DNA of 64,000 nt, from contig JAUPFV010000004.1 in the NCBI GenBank assembly GCA_036936605.1, positions 184,964,807 to 185,028,806 on the forward strand, given 5' to 3'. The notes below the pieces were generated by a model that saw only the letters and a program-made list of their open reading frames with translations, was not told the DNA's origin and did no database searches. The stretch is from Limnanthes douglasii subsp. nivea. Its lineage: Eukaryota > Streptophyta > Magnoliopsida > Brassicales > Limnanthaceae. The stretch's first letter is position 1; every line of letters begins with the position of its first letter. Below are positions 30,474-42,130 of the stretch, piece by piece. Both the position numbers and the translations under genes were made by a program.

Positions 30474-32095
30474 TATTCTCGGTGAAGAAGTGCTTGTTAG
30501 AGGAATGTATATGCTTTTTAACAGAAACATTAAGATAAAATACGCTGCTAAATGATTATCTGGTTCCATGTATTGTGTTTGCTAATGACATTTTAGTTTT
30601 TACTAATAGTTTGCCATCTTCTATAGAGACTTTGAGCAGGTTTCTTGACAGTTATCAATAGACATCAGGATAGTCTATAAACAAGCAAAAGACTAAGATA
30701 GTTATATCTTCCAAAGCTCATCACATCATAATACAAAACTTGAAGGCTCAAACTGGTTATGAAGTGGATGTTCTACCTACCATCCATTAGGGAATAACTC
30801 TCTCAAACAATAATAAACGGAAGGAAAAGGTTAATGATAAAATTACTGAGTGGGATAACAAGTTCTTGTCATATGGAGGCATGTTATCCTTAAGAACTAA
30901 TGTTCTGATGCCTATTACCTATCACTGGATGCAAAGTTGCTTACTACCCAAGCACACCATAAAGAAGCTAGAAACAACCCTCAATAGATTTTTGTGGAGG
31001 TTTAAGTATAATGTTAAGTCTATTCACTGAGCCTCTTGGAACTCTATTTGCAAGCTTTTTGGAGAATGAGGGCTTAATATCATAAAGTTGGATGATATTC
31101 AGCAATCCTTCTCGCAAAAGCTGTGGTTTATTTTCAGGAATTTTTTTTTATCTTTGGTTTAACATAATACAAAATATTTACTATAAAAAAACTCACCCTT
31201 TAAAGGCAACTAACATTCACGGCTCTTTAGTTTACAAAAGGCTTATTGGTATGAGGGATCAAGTTGATGGCAATATTCACTAGACTTTAGGCAAGGGTGA
31301 AATGGATTTTTCGATGGACTCCTAGCATGATATGCCATCTATTGCAAGTGTTAGCAACACAAGTTGGTACATGGAAGCTAAAGTTCAAACTTTTTGGAAG
31401 AACGACTCTTGGGACTTCAATGCAATGCAAGGCAGACTGTCTAATGAAAGATTGAATATTATCAGCACTCTCAGAGTTACTCAAGACAAAGAAGATGTAT
31501 AGAATTGAAAGCTCTCAAACGACAAAAACTTCAACATGAAACTCACATGGAATAGTCTAAGGACAAAGCATGTTCAACCATCCATTTTCAAGAAGATATG
31601 TAGCTCTTTTATCCCCAGGAAGTTCTCTTTCTTAAGCTCGAAACTGCTTAATAATTACATCTCAATTGACTCCATTATAATGAAGAGACACTTGAGCATT
31701 GTTTCAAAGTGCTAGTTCTGCAATAATTGTGAGGACAAAAATCATCTTTTTATCAACTATAATTTTTCTTGGCAACTTTGGAACTAGTTTGGCTTCTTAT
31801 TTAGTGTTAAAATCAATCGTTATATGACTATCTCTCATATTCAAAGATGCTGGTTCTGGTTCTCCAGCAAAAAATTTCACATAACTCATCTTATACCACA
31901 GATTATCTGTTAGGTATTCTGGAAAGCACGAAACAATCTTAAATACAAAGAGAAGCAACATAATTGCAAGTCTTCTATTGATCTGATTATAAACATTATT
32001 AGAGGAATTGACGTTTCCAATAAGCTTAACTATAAGCATTGGTTCAAATCTAAAAATACCTGAAGTGGAATGCTCCAACTAGTGGCAGACTGAAA
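30474..32095 (+). pseudogene. LINE ORF2: RT C-terminus and zinc-binding region
   Basis: In several frames: GEEVLVRGMYMLFNRN (degenerate); KVNDKITEWDNKFLSYGGML and LRTNVLMPITYHWMQSCLLP (the conserved region after the RT palm); ASWNSICKLFGE; then the zf-RVT-like stretch (SIFKKICSSFIPRKFSFLSS, CNNCEDKNHLFINY). Stops and frameshifts are frequent. The FADD-type catalytic loop reads VFANDILVFTNS near 30577 after frame correction, with a changed residue. Confidence 0.75.
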
Positions 32096-32410
32096 ATGAA
32101 TGTGGATGGTGCTTGTGCTCGAAATGGGGAGTCTTCTGGTGGAATCCTGATCACAAATAGTAAATGTGACATTGTTCAAGCTTTTGGTATGCTGTTTGGT
32201 AAGCTCTCTCCGATTCTTGCTGAATCAAAAGGCCTGCTTAAAGGCTTGCTCATCTGTTATAAGAACAATTGGAACGAAGTCGACATTGAGTCTGACTCGC
32301 TTACCGTGATAAACCAGCTAGCTAATAAAACTGATTATTGGCCCAAGGATACCATTCAGAATGTGTGTAGACAGCTTATAAACTCGAAAATGTTGATTAG
32401 ACATATCTGA
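32096..32410 (+). pseudogene. LINE ORF2: RNase H domain
   Basis: Plant-type RVT_3 RNase H: KMNVDGACARNGESSGGILI, then ESKGLLKGLLICYKNNW and DIESDSLTVINQL. The D...E...D catalytic order is visible (DGA, AES, SDS). The frame is open for 104 residues and stops at a TGA at 32408-32410, before the end of the domain. Removes RNA from the RNA-DNA hybrid during LINE replication. Confidence 0.85.
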
Positions 32411-32890
32411 AGAGTCCAAAACCAAGTTGTAATTGGCTGGCGAAATGGACTCTTAAGTGCAAGACAAAGATTTCCTTTAATCATTATGATGCTCTCTCGA
32501 ATCTTCTGGCCATTGTATTGCTCGAAGCTCTTGGTCGGAGCTATATCAACCCGGAGTAATCTGTTCTCGAGATTCTGGTCTTTCTTTGTTCATCTTTGCA
32601 GGAACTTTACTCTGTTTCAAAACAGAGGTTGCTGAAGGATTTATTAATGGAAATCGGAAGGTCTTGAGGGTGTCGTAGCTGAAGGAGCAATGATCAGCTT
32701 GGAGATGTTGCTTTGGGATCAATATTTTGGTTTCGCAATATTGAAAGTTTTCGAAAATTTCCTACGTGACTGGAAGCTGAAGAAATAAAAGCGCCAAAAT
32801 AGTGATGTAATTTTGTAGCTCTGCTGAAATTAAACCCTAGTACTCAAACTATGTAATTGTTTCAATTCGCAATAAAGAAGTTTTTTTGAT
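32411..32890 (+). other. LINE 3' end and untranslated region
   Basis: The RNase H tail is followed by non-coding DNA, ending in CGCAATAAAGAAG (poly(A) signal AATAAA near 32871) and a short T/A-rich tail. No clean poly(A) tract remains. Confidence 0.55.
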
Positions 32891-33573
32891 TAAAAAGAAA
32901 GATAATTGATTTTTTTTAATTAGATAATAAATTATAGTTAAAAACATATTATTAATTAAAACACGATATGATAGTAATTTTTATTTTTCTAATGTATGAA
33001 TGGTAAAAGAATTTAAGAAGTGACTTTTGACTTAGGTAATGGTAATGGTAATGGTAATTGTGAGTTATATTATCTAATCCTAAACATTAAATATGTAATG
33101 AAATTAAATAGGAATGGTAATGATAAGTTAGATTATCCGATCTTAAACATGTAATGAAATTAAATACGGAGTATATAATATTGTGAGAGAAAATTGAATT
33201 GGGAAGTAAAGGCGTTAAAAGGCAATAAATAAATTTATTAGATCTGTAATAAATAAATAAATAAGAAACGGAACGGAATGGAATAAATAAAGCATTGGGA
33301 ATTGGGAATTGAGATGGAGGAGAGGAGAGAAGTGGAAAACCCCGCTTCAACAGACAGACCCTATTCCCACGCTTCTTCCGACTCATTTGCACCAAAAACA
33401 ATAGTAATGTTAATGGTAATCTTAAAAAATAAGAAGAAGACGACGACGAGGAGGATTAAGCTAACCTTAAACCTTCCCTTCTTTTGATTTTGAGAGAGAC
33501 AGAAAGAGTAAAATGTCAAAATCTAGCTATATGTATTTTGTTTAAATAAGAGAGTACAAAGTTGAAGTTGGAA
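32891..33573. other. Upstream region of the GT47 gene
   Basis: AT-rich, with a short GGTAAT tandem repeat near 33040-33060 and an ATAAATAAATAA run near 33250. No recognisable gene. The GT47 promoter must lie here, but I could not pick a confident TATA box. Confidence 0.5.
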
Positions 33574-35174
33574 ATGGGTAAGCGAGATTGTTCGTCTGCG
33601 TCTTCGCCACTATTGCTATTATTATTATTAGTATTATTATTTTTCGCGGCGGCGTCTTCCATATTCAATATTTCTTGGTTCTTCATGTTGCAAAATCCAG
33701 TAGATGATTACAACCTCTTGTTACCCACTACCAAAATATCAAGTCCAGAATTCTCTGTTGGGAATAGAGCAATACTCGAGGAACAAGAAGAAGCACGAGA
33801 ACAAGAAGAAGAAGCAGAAGAAAAGCAAAGTAGGAATGATAAATGTGAATGCAAAAGGAATGAAAGCGCACCTCTAAAGGTTTATATGTACAATATGGAC
33901 CCCGAGTTTCATTTTGGACTCTTAGATTGGAAACCACAAGCAAAATTTCAATGGCCCGATCTTCAGACTACAATTCCGAGGTTTCTTTCTTTTCATAGTC
34001 TGACTATGTATGTTTAAGAATTTCTATTTTATATTATTGAATTCATTCTGATCTAATCTTGCAGGTACCCTGGTGGTTTAAACATGCAACATAGCATAGA
34101 GTATTGGTTGACACTAGACCTCCTTGCTTCAGAACTCCCTAACCGACCATATGCTGGAGCAGCAATACGCGTGCGCAACTCTACCCAAGCCGATATTATA
34201 TTTGTTCCCTTCTTTTCCTCTTTATGCTATAACCGGTTTTCAAGGGTTAACCCTCATGAAAAGAAGAGTAGAAACAAAGATTTACAAGACAGGTTGGTCC
34301 GATTTCTGACAAATCAAAAGGAATGGAAGAGGTCAGGGGGGCGAGATCATTTGATTCTTGCTCACCATCCAAATAGCATGTTAAGCGCTAGAACTAAGCT
34401 GTTTCCTGCAATCTTCATACTTTCTGATTTTGGAAGGTATCCTCCAACCATAGCAAATGTCGACAAAGATGTGATCGCACCATACAAACATGTTATAACT
34501 TGTTATGTTAATGATACATCCGAGTTCCAAACCAGGCCCATTTTGCTCTACTTTCAGGGCGCCATTTATAGGAAAGATGTAAGGCATATGCATGCTATCT
34601 TTTTTACTTACCCATATATCTCATATTCCTCGTCTCCAATTGCTTTTTGCTTTTATTGCAGGGTGGTTTTGTCCGTCACGAATTATATTCTCTTCTCAAG
34701 AATGTAAAAGACGTGCATTTTTCATCCGGAAGCATAAAAAATGATGGAACTAAAAAAGCGAGCGTAGGGATGCACTCTTCAAAATTCTGTCTGAATATAG
34801 CAGGTGACACTCCCTCGTCAAATCGTTTATTCGATGCCATTGCTAGCCACTGCGTTCCCGTCATAATCAGCGACGAGATTGAGCTCCCTTATGAGGATGT
34901 CCTGGACTACTCCCAGTTTTGTATTTTTGTCCGTACATCTGATGCTCTCAAAAAAGGCTTCCTAGTAAACCTGGTCCGAAGCATTAACAAGGAGGAGTGG
35001 ACTCGGATGTGGCTGCGACTAAAACAAGTTGAGAGTTTCTATGAGTTTCAGTATCCTTCCAAGGAAGGTGATGCTGTACAAATGATATGGCAGGCCGTTT
35101 CACGCAAAGTTCCTGCCTTGAAGACCAAGATGCACAAGTCTCGCAGATTCACACCTTCCACGCCGTTTTCCTGA
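33574..35174 (+). CDS. GT47 / exostosin-family glycosyltransferase (three exons)
   Basis: Exons 33574-33980, 34065-34578 and 34662-35174; both introns are GT-AG (33981-34064, 34579-34661). The joined product is 477 residues. ATG 33574 (MGKRDCSS) is the first in frame and precedes a signal anchor (a long Leu/Ala run, about residues 9-35), as in type II Golgi membrane proteins. A luminal acidic stem (EEQEEAREQEEEAEEK) follows, then the exostosin domain: LKVYMYNMDPEFHFGLL, MQHSIEYWLTLDLL, ADIIFVPFFSSLCYNR, GGRDHLILAHHPN, LLYFQGAIYRKDGGFVRHEL, GMHSSKFCLNIAGDTPSSNR, HCVPVIISDEIELPYEDVLD. The family (ARAD-like plant GT47) transfers sugars to cell-wall polysaccharides; the substrate cannot be told. 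There is no frame damage. Candidate AATAAA signals lie near 35375. It is the only intact-looking gene here. Confidence 0.93.
33981..34064 (+). other. GT47 intron 1
   Basis: Donor GAG|GTTTCTTTC, acceptor TTGCAG|GTACCC. Splits an arginine codon, joining TTIPR to YPGG. 84 bp. Confidence 0.88.
34579..34661 (+). other. GT47 intron 2
   Basis: Donor AAAGAT|GTAAGG, acceptor ATTGCAG|GGTGG. Phase 0, joining YRKD to GGFVRH. 83 bp. Confidence 0.9.
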
Positions 35175-35863
35175 ATCTGCTTTTAGAATTAAGCATGCTT
35201 GTAACCTAGTTGTAATGTTCTTGTAAACACAAAGATAAACATACTCCATTTCTACTCTCCATCCTCCATCCCCCATCCTCCATTTTATCTATATACCTCA
35301 ATCATATCTTATCACTTAGTTTTAGATTACAACTACAACTATAAGGCTATAACTACATCTACAACTACAACTAGAATAAAACAATAAATTTTTAGCTCCC
35401 ATTGTTTTCCTTTGCACATACTCAAAAAAATTAAAATTTAAATAACAATGACATATGTTTCACATAGGTCCACTTTATTTGAAATCTAATATTTGGGTAA
35501 TACACCTAACACTAATGATCACATCCTAAAACTATATAGTAACTGGTATTGGAGTTTTTAAAATTCTAAATTGATATTCAAACTTAAGAACATAACTTTC
35601 CGTTGCAGAAAACAATTTGAGAAAAACAATCCATAACAGACCTGTAATAGAATACAGATTTTTGGAATCCATGATATATATATATATATATATATAAAGG
35701 AGTTATCAATCAATATTTTGCTAATTTTTGAAAAATTTAAATTACCAATAGATATTATGCCACAATATTTTTTTTCTATTAATAAGGTTAAAAAATAAAA
35801 GCTAATTCGTTTTTTTTAAAACAATAACAATCTTGTATTTTCACTCAATCTAGTTCTCCCGCT
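35175..35863. other. Non-coding region with an AT microsatellite
   Basis: Contains a simple AT repeat at about 35675-35695 and an ACTACAACT-type repeat near 35328-35375. No gene seen. Confidence 0.6.
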
Positions 35864-36543
35864 AGTCTTTCTTTTTGTACAATTGTGATGATTTTTTATT
35901 CAATTCCTACCACCCGTGAATTTAAGCAATATATTATAAAACGTTATAAAACTTTAAAATTTTATTCAAATATAACTCCGTTCCAATTAATGATTTGTTC
36001 ATCGGTTTTTCTTTTAAATAGTTGGAAGCATAGAATATTAGAATATGAGTTTTGTTAAACTTTATTTAGTTGTTGATGATAGTATTAGGTCGGTTTTAGG
36101 AGTTCAATGATATATTCCTAGTTGTTAGGATTTGGGTGTTAGAATTTGTCTGAACTAGAGTTTAAAGTATAGAATATGAATATTTTCCAAGTATAAGGTT
36201 TGAAAATAGGGAAATATACTTGATTATTTTTCAAGTTGAATTTTTCATTTCCCAATTATCTTGTGTTAGTATTTTTTATTTATGGTATTAGTATTTTGCA
36301 TTTGTATTGTGAATATATTTCGTATTTTCCAGTCATGTGGCGGTTGCATTTTATATCTCGCAGTTACGTAGTCCATGTATTAATCCGCATTTCACATTGT
36401 TGAATTATCAATAACATGTGTTTAATATTTCATAAATTCTACATAAAACATGGCCACTATTGTATTTTTTTTCAGATCATGCATATATACCTCAATCAAA
36501 ACCATGAAGTCAAAAAATTAAAAAAAAACATTTTTGGAAGCAA
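35864..36543 (+). repeat. Large direct duplication, copy 1
   Basis: Starts AGTCTTTCTTTTTGTACAAT; homologous along its length to 36661-37540. Shared landmarks are GTTCCAATTAATGATTTGTT, GGAAATATACTTG and CAGATCATGCATATA. Lacks about 210 bp present in copy 2. AT-rich, no coding frame, identity unknown. Confidence 0.8.
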
Positions 36544-36660
36544 TTAAAATAAACGTTTTGCATATTATCTTCAAGAGAATATTTGGCTTGAGGAATGATA
36601 AAAGTGCTACCAAGAAACATTAAGACTTGATTGTAACACTAATAAAGACATGTTACAAAC

Positions 36661-37540
36661 AGTCTTTTTTTACAATTGTGATAATTTTTTATTCGATTTC
36701 TACCACCAAAGAGTGATTTAAGCAATATATTCTAAAACGTTATAAAACCTTAAAATTTTATTCAAATATAACTCTGTTCCAATTAATGATTTATTCATCG
36801 GGTTTTCTTTAAAATAGTTGGAAGCATATAATATGAGTATTGTAAAACTTTATTTAGTTGTTGATGATAGTATTATGTCGGTTTTAGGAGTTCAATGATA
36901 TTTTCCTAATTCTTAGGATTTGGGTGTTAGAATTTGTTTGAACTAGAGTTTGAAAGTATGGAATATGAATATTTTCCAAGTAGAAGGTTTGAAAATAGGG
37001 AAATATACTTGTTTTATATTATTTTTCAAGTTGAATTTTGATTACTTGGCCAGTGTTTGAAAATAGATAAATATAAGTTTTGTTTTGTATTTTCGAATTT
37101 GGCTGTAAGCCTTGTTTCACAATTCAGTTTAAGCATGATTCGTATTTCACATCTCATGTTTGTCTTAATGTATGTATTTTTCATTTCACATTTCGTTGTT
37201 ACATTTTGAATGTATTTTGCATTTTGCAATTATGTGGTGTTAGTATTTTCCATTTCCTAATTATCTGGTGTTAGCATTTTTTATTTATGGTATTAGTATT
37301 TTGTATTTGTATTCTGAATATATTTCGTATTTTCCAGTCATGTTGCAGTTGCATTTTACATTTCACATAGTGCATGTATTAATCCGCGTTTCACATTATT
37401 CGATTATCAATAACATGTATTTAGTATTTCATAAATTCTATATCAAAACATGGCCACCATTGTATTTTTTCAGATCATGCATATACACCTCAATCAAAAC
37501 CATGAAGTCAAGAAATTTAAAAAACACTTTTGGAAGCAAG
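36661..37540 (+). repeat. Large direct duplication, copy 2
   Basis: Second copy of the unit, separated from copy 1 by 117 bp. It has an extra segment (about 37030-37250) made of degenerate TTTCACATTTCGTATT-like repeats. Unit length including the spacer is about 797 bp. Neither LTR hallmarks nor inverted ends were found. Confidence 0.8.
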
Positions 37541-40259
37541 ATGATCCAAGATTTCGTGTGCCATAAACATAAAAGGCTAACGACTCTAGTTCTTCATATG
37601 AAAAAAGGAACCGAATAGGTTCCAAGCTAACCCACATAAAAGAACAATTATTTCACATATACTTAGATATTTATAGTCTCTCGTAGAAGAGTCATGAAAG
37701 AATTCAAGGAAGCCTTATCTGAATAAGATTGACAAACTATCTTTTTTACAATGGAGAACAAACGTATGAGAATATTCGTGAAAAATTTAACAAACGATAA
37801 TCATTTATTTCGCATGTTTACATCTCCTCTCAAATATGTTTTGCATCTCAAAGTTAATATAAAGCATGCTCCACAGTTTTTAGTTTACCTAAATCATGTT
37901 TTCTATTTTGTTGTTTACTTAGAACATATTTTACATTTTGAAATAGTATTGATCACTATGTTTCGATTACTTTGTTGTCAAAGAAGAAGCATGAAGCACC
38001 ATCGCAACTACTGCACAACAATAATCTACCTAATAGAAAGTTTCAATCTTCAAAACGTTCAATTTGAAAAATATATTGAACATATAAGAAAGGAAGGTAA
38101 TAGTTTAAAAGAAGAGGGTGGCTAAATTTTTCAACCACAATTGCTTCCCTAGAACAATCAGTATTAAAAAATATAACATCAAAACCACAATGGAAGAAGA
38201 GTTTATAAAATATAACATCAAAAGCACAATTCCTACGAAACATCATTTGAATAAGTTATTTTTAGACTATAATGGAGTGAGTAATAAAGTAGAATTATAT
38301 TTGTAAACAATCCTCATAAGTTTCTCAAAAAATATCCATGAAAAGTGATACAAAATATCTAAACCATAATGGTATTTAACCAAAGAATGTATGTTTTTTG
38401 TTGTTACCTAATGTTTGGATCTAAGATATTAAGATATCTATTTAGCAACCAAATCATATGTTAATTTCTTCTTGCTTTTCTTCAGAAAAGTAGTCCCGCA
38501 ATTATGTTATCTGACATACTTCTTAATTATCATGAAGCCACTGGACATATTATTTGACGTATAAATGATTCATAGGCATCTCTTTTAGACTTTATTCGTA
38601 CAATGAGAACTTATTTTCATCTTATAATACGCATATCTTTAAATCAAAAACCATTCTCTACAGCATGACGAGATAAAAAACTCCTTAAAAACTTGTATAA
38701 CACCTCTAGAAATCAACCTAATAAATATTAGTTGTTTTATTTTATAATAAAAAAACAACCACAACTAGTTTCTACACTAAGTAAATTGTCATCCACAATT
38801 TCAAATAAACCTAAAGTGGTTTATTTAATTGTTTCTCGATCAATCACATTTTCAACTCTGTCAATATTAATAGTTGGAGAACTTAAATGATCAACAAATG
38901 ACAGTATATCCGCAAAATCTTTATTACTACTTAGAAAAAATATTAAGTTCACCACAATGTTGATTAAACTTAAAATTCGATTTAACTAATGCCTTCCATT
39001 TTGTTATATAAAATTTATCATTCGTTTAAAGTCGACAAACTAACCAAGAAGATGGATTATAATGTGATAATTTAGCTTGAGAATAACCCCTTTAAATTTA
39101 AACATTGAACACCTACCTTTCATATTTCATAAAATTATACTTAACAAGCACTTCTAATTATATTATGAATGTTATGTAACAACTATTTTTCAAAACATAA
39201 ATAGCATTCATTTTGCAATTTGCATATAACTTTATTTTGCAATTTGCATATAACTTTCATAATTTAGGTAACAACGATTTCGCAATTCATATTTTACTTT
39301 ATTTCATAATTTACATTTTACTATATTTTGGAGCTCACAAATTCATAACATATTACATTTTACAAGTTGTGAACACGTGTTTCATAATTTGTCTCTTTTT
39401 GCAATTTACAAGAGACTTGATAAAACTTTGCAAATATTTTATAAACCAGACCTATAACTCAATACTTTACTGAAAAATAATGCCTACAATTTATTTGACA
39501 TTTATCTTCTAAGAAAAATACATAATACATTCTTAAGTTGAAAAACATAATAACTTAAAAACTGGATAAATATTAGAATTGATTAAAGAAATAAAATCTT
39601 AATGTAAAATATCATAAATAAATTAGTGACGTAGTTGTGTTTAATCGTAATTTGAAGATCGAAATCCATGTGAGGTCTTAAAAATAATAATCACAGTTTT
39701 AGAGAGATAAGTAAAGTTGGGAAGACGAAAAAAAGGACAAAAATCTAATTTTACTTTTAATATTGAAGATTATTAAGAATATTATAAAAATGTTATGCAT
39801 TATATGGTAATTGTTATTGAGTAATAAAAAGAATTAAATTTAAAAAAATTAAGGAAATTAAGGAAATTGTTTAAAGATATTTTGGCATATTCCCCGACTT
39901 ACAACAAAGTAAAAAAAAGCATACATAAATCACAGCCATGCGGGATACCAATACGATATATGTGAAACCAGATATAATTAATATGATAGGAAAAACCAAC
40001 AGGGTGGAGGACACCATATATTATAGATGTGAGACTAACAACATGCTTGATGCACTAATAATGGTGTGATTTATGTTAGATTTTAATAACTTTTTACACG
40101 TATTTTTCCTATTGAATATAGTATTGTTTGGATGAAGATTGTGAATTTTTTTTTAAAACCATGTTGAAATCTCATTTATTGAATCGCTGAATCACATATA
40201 TTAGTGATCGTTATTTAGACATTGTTAGTGTTGTCACTGCTTTGTTTCCGTATTGCTAT
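37541..40259. other. AT-rich region without recognisable genes
   Basis: Short frames exist (for example 37751-38125), but their residue composition follows base composition. A 27-bp tandem duplication (TTTGCAATTTGCATATAACT) lies near 39215-39262, and ATAACATCAAAA repeats lie near 38172-38222. Nothing else identified. Confidence 0.5.
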
Positions 40260-40561
40260 TGGTGAGTTCAATTATTAAGAGCTGTCTTAGGAAAAAGTAA
40301 TACGCGAGTTTTAGTGAGTGAGAGAGAGAGATAGAGTTTTTAGAGAGAGAAATTCAAAGCACAATTGAGTTGGATCAAAAATTGTTCAACTCCTTTATTA
40401 GTTCAGCCCTGACCTTTATATAGAGGCGCTGGGACTTAGCTTTAAACTGAAAACGGTTACATAAAGGGATAAATCACCCTTACTCCTCAATTAATACATA
40501 ATCATAACTGTTCCATTAAACTTACATTATTTACACTCTAGTCGCTAAATTTCTGCTTTCA
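40260..40561 (-). repeat. 3' LTR of Tat-C
   Basis: Element orientation begins TGAAAGCAGAAATTTAGC. A TATA box (CTATATAAAGG on the minus strand) lies near 40417-40427. Its far end (TGGTGAGTTCAATTATTAAG on the plus strand) parallels the Tat-B LTR end. The left boundary is a best guess. Confidence 0.6.
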
Positions 40562-40582
40562 TATTAGTAATCCCCCTAGTTC
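40562..40582 (-). other. Polypurine tract of Tat-C
   Basis: On the minus strand AACTAGGGGGATTACTAATA leads into the LTR start TGAAAGC. Confidence 0.6.
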
Positions 40583-41172
40583 TCATATTAATAATTGAGT
40601 GAGAACTAAATTTCTTCGAATCCTGCCAGAAGCCATATCGGAAACTCGAAGTCAAAAAATCAATAACATATTTTCTTCATCCTCGAATCTTTTCAAGCGC
40701 AAATTTAGAATATAATCATCGGATTTTTCCAAACGTGCCCACAAATCAGAACTCTTAAAATTCAAAAATATAATCATCGGATTTTGCCAAACGTACCCAC
40801 ACATCAGAACTCTCAAAGAAACAACTAGTCTTCGAAATCATTTCGAAGTGAATCTTTATAAAATATAATCGTTTAGATCCATCATGAATAACTAGCTACT
40901 AGACTTATAGCTAGCTAGCTAGTCTAACAGATGTCGAACTCATAACCCTATCACCGTTTTGTATTCGGCCCAATTATCACAAAGTTTTTTCCACTTCTAC
41001 ACATCTTCTCATCCTCCTATGAATTCGTTAGTAACTTCATTCTCTTAATTCACAATCAAAATTTCTTGAGATAGAAACAGCACACCCTTGGCTACCTTCA
41101 ACGTGTTCTTCAACTTTCCTAGCTATTTTCGCCTAGAAAACCCATACTTTCCGGTCAATCTTCATCTAGTTT

Positions 41173-41364
41173 ATGAGAAAAAATCCGAAATCCAAAAGAT
41201 ATAAGGCTAGAATACCCAAAAAACTCAAATCTTCGAAGTCTGACGATAATCTAGTCTTCGGATCATACTATTATTTTTGCATTACTGAAAGAGCGGAGGA
41301 GTACAAAGCTGCCGGATTAATCAACAACGATCTCGTTGGAACAACCACCAAAACCACTTACTAA
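41173..41364 (+). pseudogene. Tat-C antisense gene, N-terminal fragment
   Basis: A basic 63-residue frame (RYKARIPKKLKSSKSDDN, then ITERAEEYKAAGL). Its position between the 3' LTR and integrase, and the ERAEEYKAAGL stretch, recall the Tat-B antisense start (VERERRIAAGL). Similarity is weak. It overlaps the deletion junction with the integrase remnant. Confidence 0.4.
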
Positions 41365-42130
41365 GGTAATTTTGATCCAACTAAAGTTCATATATTTTCG
41401 CCTTCTCTTGCTACCGAAGATTACGTTTAAATGAGATCGAACTCTTTTATCCTTAATCAAATCTAAATTCTCCCTTTTAGCTTCATAATTGGATCTCTCA
41501 GAATATTGAGTTATTCTAAAAGATGATATCGTAGATTTTACGGGGCTAACTACATTCATTCCATATGCTAGGGTAAAAGGAGTTACTTTTGTGGCCTCCC
41601 TAGGAGTTGTTTGAGAAGCCCAAAGCACCTCTTGTATATAATTTGGTCATTTCTCTGCTTCCCGTGTCAAATATTTCTTCAAACCATCTAAAATAGTTTT
41701 GTTCATCACTGCGACTTGTCCATTGGCTTGAGGATTAAAAGGCGTCGAAAATATTGTTTAATTCCTTTTGATGCACAAAATGAAGTCATTTATTTATTAT
41801 TAAACTGAGGGCCATTATCTGTTGTAATTCTCTGAGGGACTCTGAAGCGACAAAAAATACTATTCACAATAAATTTGATCACATCTGTTGCCTTTGTTCT
41901 AGATTGTGGTTCTGCCTCAGCCCATTTTGTAAAGTAATATATTGCTACAATTATCATTTGGCGTCCCCCTATTGCCATCGGCAATGGCCCAACCAATCAA
42001 TCTCTCATCTATCAAATATTAAGGCCTAAGTTATAGACATAAGTGGAACTGTCGTCGTGTGTATATAATTAGCAAATCTTTGACAAGTATCACAAATTCG
42101 AACCAAAATTTTAGCATCGTTCATGATTGT
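41317..42130 (-). pseudogene. Tat-C integrase (truncated)
   Basis: Core pieces: VGPLPMAIGGRQMIIVAIYY with FTKWAEAEP (the first catalytic Asp position reads Tyr), TTDNGPQFNNK (second Asp kept), then PHPQANGQ-like text near 41720 and LWASQTTPREATKVTPFTLA. It breaks after VIFGSKRRRKY at the junction with antisense DNA. Confidence 0.82.

Larger units (their letters stand above)
23455..32890 (+). mobile_element. L1-type LINE, decayed, interrupted by Gy-1 and a TRIM
   Basis: In order: a non-coding leader with CTTCTCTTTC repeats, ORF1 (DUF4283-like domain and zinc knuckle), ORF2 endonuclease start, [Gy-1], RT, [TRIM], RT end with zinc-binding region, RNase H, and a 3' untranslated region with AATAAA. 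This is the domain order of plant L1 LINEs carrying RNase H. All parts contain stops or frameshifts. Between the endonuclease start (to 25215) and the pre-RT region (from 28138) roughly 120-150 residues of endonuclease are missing, so the Gy-1 insertion came with a deletion. The 5' end is approximate and no flanking duplication was found. Confidence 0.85.

Noticed and set aside
33302..33487. Small frame upstream of GT47 as an extra exon or uORF
   Set aside because: No link by splice sites to the GT47 frame, and GAA/GAG-rich text follows simple repeats.
37751..38125. 124-codon frame as a gene
   Set aside because: Composition mirrors AT-rich DNA, and no domain or homologue was recognised.
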